Positions 59,401 to 64,000 of a DNA stretch of 64,000 nt are shown piece by piece. The DNA comes from Chelonoidis abingdonii (lineage: Eukaryota; Chordata; Testudines; Testudinidae), in the NCBI RefSeq assembly GCF_003597395.2, contig NC_133770.1:5031389-5095388 (forward strand). Direction: 5' to 3'. The position numbers and the translations under genes were made by a program. Each line of letters opens with the position of its first letter. The stretch's first letter is position 1. A model generated the notes under the pieces. It had not been told where the DNA came from. It worked only from the letters and a program-made list of their open reading frames with translations, and ran no database searches.

Positions 59401-61981
59401 CCTCTCTGAGAGCCTGAGCAAGAGCTGCTAGACAACCTTCCACTCCCGGTGAAAGGCAGGTGCATCTTGGGCTGTGGATGCCCACTGCTCAGGGAGATGC
59501 AGCACTCAGAGAGCCAGCGGCAGCCCCAACTCCCCACCCCACGCACCCCCGGACATGAGCCGTGCACGTGTGCACAGACACATCCAGGACATGCCCAGCA
59601 CACGCCCACGGAGACATGCTACACGCACACAGACACCCAGCGGAGCGAATGCACACAGGCAGACACAAAACTCCTGCTCTCACTCACACAGAAACAGACA
59701 TACATACACACACACAATGCCTGCCCAAAGCATACCCGTGCAGACGTCCACCCCCAGATGAACACACAGCCAGCCGGTACAGGTCTCCGGTCACACACAA
59801 ACACAGCCAGACCTGCGCACTCCCCAATGGAGTCCCCCTGAAACGTGCTGGCTGGGAGAGCCGGATCCATGCTGGGATCCTCCCGCGGGAGAGGAACACT
59901 GGGACCCCTCTGGGGAGCTAAGCTGCAGCTCGGGGAAGAGCTGCCAGCGCAGGAAGTAGGCAGCAAAAGGAAGCTCAGTGTAGCAAGGAGGCACCTGCTC
60001 CTGGCAGGCTGCTGAGCCAGAGGAGAACAAGAGGCCAGTCAATGCCCACCACGGGCAGCATGGGGGTGGGCAGCTCTTGGTCCAGGCTGGCATAATTGAA
60101 GTGGGGCTCCTGATGCCCAGGGGAGACTTGTCATCCCACTGCAGCCCAGTTGCCAGCTTGCCTGGCACATGACCCTACTGAGGAGGGATGGGGAGTTTTG
60201 TTTCCAGGCCCAGGCCAGTGAGGGGCGGGTGAGCCCCAACACACTCTGCCCACAGTCCGGTGTGACTGATAGGCACCGGAGCTCACCCTGGCCGTACCAA
60301 CTGGGGAGGCAAAGAGAAGGACTTGCATACTCGCACTCAGCCGGGCACTAGGCAGAAGGGAGCCGCACCACACAGCCGGCTGAGGGGGAATGGAGATGGA
60401 GTAGCACCAAAATGCAGCCATTTCTGGGGTGGGACGCAGCTGCTGTTTAAAATCCTGCAGCAATGTGGCAAAAAAACCCCAAAGAAAACGTTGCATCCAG
60501 CTGAAGCCACAATGGGATCCAGAACGTACCTCAGAGCTGGAATCTGGCCAGGCCCCCCTGATAGTTACAGGAGCTCCCAGGCTCCTTAGTGACAGGTGGG
60601 CCCCTCCTCTGGGAAGACCAACTCCCCCTGCACTGTACAGGGGCATGGAGTCACAGAGATGAACGCTATCACTGGCACCGCTCCTGGGTGCTCTTCCCAG
60701 CCACATGCTGCTTGGCTTGCATGAGCTGAGGGCCCCCCAGCCATTCCGTCTCAGCCCGGACATGGGAGGGGCGAGGGGGCAGAGCCGGGAGAGCCCAGAA
60801 GAGGGGGTGCATGGGGGCACAGGGACCAGCCCGGGAGAAACAAAGGGAGAAATGGGGCTTTAACAAGAGCCTGTCACTATGGCAACTGGAGCCTGGCAGC
60901 AGAAAGCAGCTGTGGGCGGCGAGAGCAGATGCTCAGGCAGGCAGCTGCCTCCCCCGCCCCTCACCCAGCTGGGATGTCCCCCGAGCACAGCACTCGCCTC
61001 CCCTAGTGCTGCTTTCACAGCCTGGGAGCAGGGGGGTGCCCTGCTCCCCTCCAAGAGAGCAGCACCCCCTGCTGGATCACCAAGGCCACGCCACTTCCCC
61101 ACCTGCCTCCCATCCCGAACCCACTCTGCCAGCATCACTGGCCCAGCGGGCTCCGGGCAGCTCCCCAGGCCGAACACTCACCGATGACAGGTAATCCCGG
61201 CCCCAGTTCCTCTGGCAACCCCAGTCTTTGCGCAAGCCCTGCAGCACTTCCATGGCCGCCACCTTGGCCTGGATCTGCCCCATGTCCGAGGGAGGGATGT
61301 TCTTCACTATCTGCCTGGCTCGCCACCTGCAGTGAGGGGGAGGGGGCTCAGGGATCCTGGCTGCCCTGCTAGGTTCCTGGCCTGCCCCGGAGCACAGCGC
61401 CCTGGCCTCTGGGGGGCAGCCTCGTGCACAGCATCCCTCCCGCGCAGGCTGCGAGCCGGGGGCCTGCATTTGCTCCCCTTGGCTTATCAGAGAGCATTGG
61501 GACCAGCTGCCTTGGGGCGCACCCCGGTGGGGATGAAGCAATCATTGCCTACCATTCAGGTGGGCACAGGCAGAGCTGTGGGGGTCTGCGGCTGGGGGAG
61601 CCAGGGGACTGTGGGTCAGGACCGAGGGGCATAGGCCGAGCTGAGGTCGTGGGGGATGCTTGCCAAGCTGCACTGTGGCTGATTCTACCCTTGTCAGCGA
61701 GGGCCCCAGGGGGAGCAGGGCGTGCGTGCAGGGTGCCCCCTCCGCCCCCAGTGTTACCTGCGGAAGAGCAGCTTGCTGTTCTCCTGGAACTGCGCCAGCA
61801 CCGCCGGTGGGTCGGGCCACTCCACGCCCTTGCCGTAGTCGGCCATGCTGCGCACCCCCTGGAAGCGGCGCACCAGCTCCAGCAGGTATGTCTTCACCTT
61901 GTGCCGCTTGTAGTGGCCCATGATGGTGTAAATGGCACGCAGGTACCGGCAGCGCCGCCGGGCCAGGGCCCCCCGCCACGC
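35340..61981 (-). CDS. MYO1G: Unconventional myosin Ig, six 3'-terminal coding exons (partial gene)
   Basis: Class I myosins are single-headed, membrane-binding actin motors; MYO1G acts mainly at the plasma membrane of haematopoietic cells. Six exons (61758-61981, 61182-61326, 55067-55171, 54499-54612, 52866-53020, 35340-35496) join in frame. They give 299 residues and a TGA stop at 35340-35342. They encode the end of the neck ('AWRGALARRRCRYLRAIYTI') and the basic TH1 tail that binds phosphoinositides ('WRARQIVKNIPPSDM', 'DRAILVTDQHLYKLEPRKQY', 'DNRVGELVGVLVDHF'). 'IVKNIPPSDM' and 'TDQHLYKLEP' are almost as in human MYO1G and differ from MYO1D. All introns have GT-AG ends. Motor and early neck exons lie beyond the right edge. 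The last intron is 17.4 kb, long for this gene. The gene is tail to tail with the CDK5 activator. Confidence 0.95.
35592..35607. repeat. Short (GT)n microsatellite
   Basis: About eight GT units in the last MYO1G intron, roughly 100 bp from the acceptor. Confidence 0.8.
36307..36948. mobile_element. hAT-type non-autonomous element with internal minisatellite
   Basis: The ends 'caggacggcgctaggg' and (reverse complement of the right end) 'cagggccagtgcaacca' form imperfect inverted repeats. The perfect direct repeat CTCTGCTG flanks it at 36299-36306 and 36949-36956. The centre (about 36420-36810) holds seven or so imperfect copies of a unit of about 50 bp containing 'gccctgggctgccgggctgc' and 'ctgaccctggggg'. 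Minus-strand proline/alanine-rich frames here are artefacts. It lies in the last MYO1G intron. Confidence 0.9.
37161..37495. mobile_element. hAT-type element with 8-bp target duplication
   Basis: The left end 'caggggtggccaacctg' and the reverse complement of the right end, 'cagggatggccaccctg', are inverted repeats (14 of 17). Flanks CACTTGAG (37153-37160) and CACTGGAG (37496-37503) differ at one base. 335 bp, no coding capacity. Confidence 0.9.
37522..37688 (-). mobile_element. tRNA-headed SINE with CR1 tail
   Basis: 'atagctcagtggtttgagca' (A box) and 'gggttgtgagctcaatcc' (B box) on the minus strand, with the CR1-type tail 'ggtcccttccagccctgata' at the other end. Confidence 0.85.
38400..39068. 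mobile_element. Element with terminal inverted repeats of about 30 bp
   Basis: The left end 'ttagaattaggctcggcaga' followed by 'attcggttttt' pairs with the right end, whose complement reads 'ttagaaccaggcttgggagg' then 'gttcgattttt'. The interior is AT-rich and includes a second repeat ('gagaccttctaaaaacgtta'). The words 'aagcctgg' occur near both ends. Superfamily unclear; no transposase frame. Confidence 0.55.
41494..41516 (+). promoter_or_regulatory. E-box next to a MEF2/TATA-like site
   Basis: 'cagctg' (41494-41499) is followed seven bases later by 'ctatttatag' (41507-41516). The second site fits the MEF2 consensus YTAWWWWTAR and, on the minus strand, a TATA box. GC-rich DNA follows. A cryptic promoter or enhancer inside the MYO1G intron is possible. 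Confidence 0.3.
42685..42698 (-). promoter_or_regulatory. CTCF-like motif, reverse orientation
   Basis: 'ctgccccctagtgc' fits 13 of 14 positions of the reverse CTCF consensus. Confidence 0.3.
46355..46612. mobile_element. hAT/Charlie-like element
   Basis: The left end 'tttctcaaactggg' and right end 'agtttgagagcccctg' are inverted copies of the common CAGGGG-TTCTCAAACT hAT terminus. Target duplications are not clear (four of eight). Confidence 0.6.
47540..47640. repeat. Interspersed repeat with 'gcagccacc..tggggtgg' core
   Basis: 'tcatcccagggtgctttaca' followed by 'atgcagccacccctggggtg'. The same core recurs at about 52488, 60412 and 62204, all in MYO1G introns. The family is not identified. 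Confidence 0.5.
47945..48135 (+). mobile_element. MIR SINE
   Basis: A tRNA-like head 'gtggtctagtggctggagca', then 'tcctggggaagtcacaaccc' and 'ctcaatttccccacctgcaa' followed by 'aatgggtttaatgac'. Confidence 0.75.
48905..49060 (-). mobile_element. MIR SINE fragment
   Basis: 'atgaggaaactgaggcagca' followed by 'ggcccaaagctacagagggg' is the MIR core in reverse orientation. Confidence 0.65.
49661..49836 (-). mobile_element. tRNA-headed SINE with CR1 tail
   Basis: On the minus strand: 'atagctcagtgatgtgagca', then 'gggtggtgagttcaatccct', then a CR1 tail 'gagcagggggttggactaga' and 'ccttccaaccctgatattct'. This is the clearest SINE copy in the window. Confidence 0.9.
49919..50004. repeat. GT-rich alternating purine-pyrimidine tract
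   Basis: About 85 bp of interrupted TG/CG/CA alternation ('gtgtgtgtatgtgtgcacgc'). Such tracts can adopt Z-DNA. Coding frames across it are artefacts. Confidence 0.85.
51945..52112 (-). mobile_element. Divergent tRNA-headed SINE with CR1/L3-like tail
   Basis: On the minus strand: tRNA-like 'ttggtggctcagtgattaac' and 'gcgttcaatccctgctcc', with the tail 'aatggtcccttcaggcattg' and 'tagtctatga'. Confidence 0.6.
52866..53020 (-). CDS. MYO1G: MYO1G coding exon (second from 3' end)
   Basis: 155 nt starting in phase 0 after 'cctgtgcag' and ending with two bases of a Thr codon before 'gtgagt'. Encodes 'VTGVSVTSCQDQLVVFHTRN' ... 'DNRVGELVGVLVDHFKT', part of the TH1 tail. Confidence 0.95.
53585..53690 (+). 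mobile_element. MIR SINE fragment
   Basis: 'ccagtggttagggcagagca' then 'gagtcctgggtttagttcct', the tRNA-like head of a MIR. Confidence 0.6.
54499..54612 (-). CDS. MYO1G: MYO1G coding exon (third from 3' end)
   Basis: 114 nt, phase 0 at both ends, with the acceptor 'ccaccatgcag' and the donor 'gtgagtgc'. Encodes 'INRFNKSRDRAILVTDQHLY' through 'PLSM'. Position 1 is Ile where I recall Val in human MYO1G. Confidence 0.95.
55067..55171 (-). CDS. MYO1G: MYO1G coding exon (fourth from 3' end)
   Basis: 105 nt, phase 0 at both ends, with the acceptor 'tgccctccag' and the donor 'gtgagg'. Encodes 'VVENPVMAAQFARRVQALRD' then 'KVHFSSVLFSCHVRK'. Confidence 0.95.
55689..57370 (+). mobile_element. Solo LTR (1682 bp) with 5-bp target duplication and an internal foreign-looking segment
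   Basis: Ends 'tgtgacgtta' and 'catcgtcaca' contain a perfect 7-bp inverted repeat (TGTGACG/CGTCACA). CCAGC flanks it at 55684-55688 and 57371-57375. A TATA box ('tctatataagg', near 56139) and an AATAAA (56393-56398) lie in LTR order. About 600 bp between 56460 and 57050 has a different look from the rest. It lies in the 6.0-kb MYO1G intron. No retroviral genes adjoin it. Confidence 0.9.
58089..58630. mobile_element. hAT-like GC-rich element, relative of 36307-36948
   Basis: Left end 'tagggccgctgcaaggatgt' and right end 'aattgttgcactggccctg'. The 'gcgccctaggcgaaac' and 'cccaaatcctagcgcccta' segments parallel those of the 7631 and 36307 copies. Target duplications are too decayed to call. Confidence 0.65.
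58928..59153. mobile_element. Candidate non-autonomous DNA element
   Basis: 'cagggggcctggggcaaagc' on the left and 'ttgccccacttgcacccccc' then 'gggcggccctg' on the right are imperfect inverted repeats around an AT-rich centre. Flanks show no convincing duplication. Confidence 0.45.
59540..59800. repeat. CA-rich low-complexity DNA
   Basis: Irregular 'cacacagacacc'-type repeats with short pure (AC) runs ('tacacacacacacaatgcc' near 59705). Histidine/threonine-rich frames across it are spurious. Confidence 0.75.
60400..60445. repeat. Copy of the 'gcagcca..tctggggtggg' repeat
   Basis: 'aatgcagccatttctggggt' then 'gggacgcagctgctg'; see the copy at 47540. Confidence 0.5.
61062..61075 (-). promoter_or_regulatory. 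CTCF-like motif, reverse orientation
   Basis: 'gcaccccctgctgg' fits 13 of 14 positions of the reverse CTCF consensus. It lies about 110 bp from a MYO1G exon. Confidence 0.3.
61182..61326 (-). CDS. MYO1G: MYO1G coding exon (fifth from 3' end)
   Basis: 145 nt. The first base completes an Arg codon, then come 48 codons starting 'WRARQIVKNIPPSDMGQIQA' and ending 'RDYLSS'. Acceptor 'cactgcag', donor 'gtgagt'. Start of the TH1 tail. Confidence 0.95.
61758..61981 (-). CDS. MYO1G: MYO1G coding exon (sixth from 3' end)
   Basis: 224 nt from acceptor 'ctgtcccag' in phase 0 to donor 'gtaaca', leaving two bases of an Arg codon. Encodes 'AWRGALARRRCRYLRAIYTI' (IQ-type light-chain-binding sequence) through 'WPDPPAVLAQFQENSKLLFR'. 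Confidence 0.95.
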
Positions 61982-64000
61982 CTGGGACAGACACACAGAC
62001 CCAGTCACAGCTCTGCTGGCAAGGCCCCACCTGCCAGCCCCCAGGACCTCACACTCAGTGCCTTGTGGCCATGGCCAGCATTCAGAGCCACACAAACCAT
62101 AGGGCCATGTCCAGCCCCACACCACGTCTCCTCTCTCTGCTGCAGGAGGATTCCAGAGCCCTTTACAAACCAGGCACCCGGGGATCCCTCCACCCACCAC
62201 CAAAGGGCAGCCACCTCTGGGGTGGGATGCAGCAGCTCTTTTGCACGTGGCAATGTGGCATAGCCCTTTAGGGCAGGAAGTGAAGGAGCTGTTGGCATTG
62301 AAGTGAAAGCACAGAAGGAATGACAGCAGGAAAAACCAGCACACTGGATCTAGGGCCTGGGAGCCCAACCTGGGGTGGCTGAAGAGTTTTGAACCTAAAC
62401 TTCTGCCATCAGAACCACGAAGTGACTCAGCCATGGGGAGAGGCCGTGGTGCATCATGGGAGATGTAGTCCGGACACAGACAGCATCCATAAGGGAGGAC
62501 AGGGGCCCGAGGGCATTGTGGTGGCCCAGGTGGACACAGGCTGGTGTCGATAAAAAAAAACAAAGCTTTGACGTTTACGTGGAAATGTTCTCTGATTTGT
62601 CACTGAGGACAAACGCTGAGAAATCAGGATTTGGGGCGGGGTGGAAATTCCGGTTTTCCACAGCTTCTCCAGCGGCCACCCAGAGACACATAGACTTTGT
62701 GGGATGCCAGGGATGCCCTTTGCCCCTGGGGACCTGGCAGTGCTGCAGATGCTGGCACTCAGGTCCTGAGGGCTCCAGCGCCGGTGCTCACCATCAGCTC
62801 GTCACCGGGATGCTCCTGATATGACTAAGCAGCTCCCCAGCCAGACGCTTCGTCGGCTGTCGGGAAATCTGCTAACGGTGCCACATCTATAGATAGTAAC
62901 GGAGTCAGAGGCTGGCCCCCGCGGAGCAGCAGCACCAGGGCAGTCAAGGAGGTTAGGGGGCTTGGAGCGGGGCAAGCACAGTCAGGGGACTGGACCCTCG
63001 GGCAGAGCGAGCATCTGGGGCCCAACCTTGGCACTGCGCCCCCTTCGTCTGATCTTGCCTGCCGACAACTCGGCGCCATCAGGTTCCTCTCGGATCACGG
63101 GCAGTGCCCGCCCTCCCCCTGTGCCTGTGTCCCGACTCCTTCCCAGCGGTTCAGCGCCCAATGGGTGGCTGGGATCAGAACACCCCGGTGCCCCGCTTGC
63201 TCTGCCACGTGCCGAGAGGCTGCTGCTAATCGGCTCTGACAGCATAGCAGCTGATGGACCCTGACGTCCTTCTGACCCAGCACAGTCCTCACAGGAGTGG
63301 GGAGGGGCCATTCCTAGGCGCCAGGCAAAGCCATTACCAGAGCTGGGTCTGTGGCACTGGGACATGGGAGGGATCAGACCGCAGCTCATCCCACCCATAT
63401 GGCAAAGCCCCCGGCAGGCATCTCTGGGGATGGACAACCCCTGGCTCCTGAGTCCACGCAGCCCAAGCTGGAGGGTGGGGCTCAGGACACGGGCACGCCT
63501 CCACTGGGCTGAGACCTGGCAGACTTGGCTCACTCAGACTCGGCTCACAGAGGCCACCAAACAGGTAGGTGGGGGCACCACCACCCTGGGACCCATTCCC
63601 CAGCTGATTCCGCCACAGCCCATCCCACAGTGTGGGTGCTGGGAATGGCCATAATACTTGGTCCTTCTCTGGTGCCGTCCATGCGAGAATCTCAAAGCCT
63701 TGCACGGACAGGGACAAACAGTCGTTTGCATGGGAGCCCCACATAGAGAGCACGGCATTCAACCTCGCCCAGTCTCCGCTGAGTCAGGAAGGGTCATTGC
63801 CCCATTTCATAGATGGGAAACTGAGACAGGGAGTGGGGGAGTGTCCTGGCCACCTCACACAGCAAGTCAGCAGCATAGCCAGGAATAGAACCCAGGAGTC
63901 CTAGCTTCCAGCCCCCCTGCTCTAACCCCTATCCCCCACTCCCCTCCTAGAGCCGGGGATAGAACCCAGGAGTCCAGGCTCCCAGCCCCCCTGCTCTAAC
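61982..64000. other. MYO1G intron, no further exon recognised
   Basis: The next upstream exon should end in sequence for the first IQ motif; I do not see it on the minus strand before the window ends. A repeat core ('gcagccacctctggggtggg') lies at 62204 and a MIR/minisatellite at the right edge. Confidence 0.5.
63785..64000 (-). repeat. MIR fragment running into a tandem repeat of about 76 bp
   Basis: 'atttcatagatgggaaactg' marks a MIR core in reverse. 'tagaacccaggagtcc' then occurs at about 63885 and again at about 63960, with 'cagcccccctgctctaac' after each, so the end of the SINE is duplicated in tandem and continues past the window. Confidence 0.65.

Noticed and set aside
35340..61981. 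Assignment of the myosin exons to MYO1D
   Set aside because: Peptides such as 'IVKNIPPSDM', 'TDQHLYKLEP' and 'RVSDCI' fit MYO1G better than MYO1D as I remember them.

Overview
The window is vertebrate nuclear DNA, most likely from a turtle. The evidence is the mix of interspersed repeats: many CR1 LINE 3' ends, tRNA-headed SINEs that share the CR1 3' tail (the arrangement described for the tortoise Pol III/SINE and its CR1 partner), MIR/CORE-SINE fragments, short hAT-type elements with 8-bp target duplications, and solo LTRs with 5-bp target duplications. No bacterial-style gene organisation is present. The species cannot be named from sequence alone. One assembly gap (N) lies at 6492-7257.

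Two protein-coding genes can be supported. (1) A complete single-coding-exon gene at 16500-17444 (+) encodes a 314-residue CDK5 activator of the p35/p39 family. It sits in a CpG island, and a splice acceptor one base upstream of the ATG implies a 5'-UTR intron. It matches neither p35 (CDK5R1) nor p39 (CDK5R2) as I remember them: the core is p35-like, with some p39-like residues. (2) The six 3'-terminal coding exons of unconventional myosin Ig (MYO1G) lie on the minus strand between 61981 and 35340. They total 900 nt including the stop and encode the end of the IQ/neck region and the whole TH1 tail. All five splice junctions are in frame. The motor-domain exons lie beyond the right edge.

The two genes are tail to tail. 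In human, CDK5R1 and MYO1D (the close paralogue of MYO1G) are also tail-to-tail neighbours. The window therefore looks like the duplicated partner of the CDK5R1-MYO1D locus, which would make the CDK5 activator here a third, CDK5R1-related paralogue retained beside MYO1G.

Layout: 1-6491, repeat fragments and non-coding DNA; 7258-15300, repeats (hAT-like element, SINE, a CR1 LINE interrupted by a solo LTR, a fold-back LTR fragment); 15340-17444, CpG island and CDK5 activator; 17445-21800, probable 3'-UTR/downstream DNA; 21826-34360, intergenic repeats (CR1 pieces, nested palindrome plus hAT MITE, two related LTRs); 35340-61981, MYO1G exons, with a 17.4-kb last intron full of hAT, SINE and MIR copies and a 6.0-kb intron holding a 1.68-kb LTR; 61982-64000, MYO1G intron or upstream DNA with no exon recognised.

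Identifications of gene families rest on remembered protein sequences; no database search was possible.
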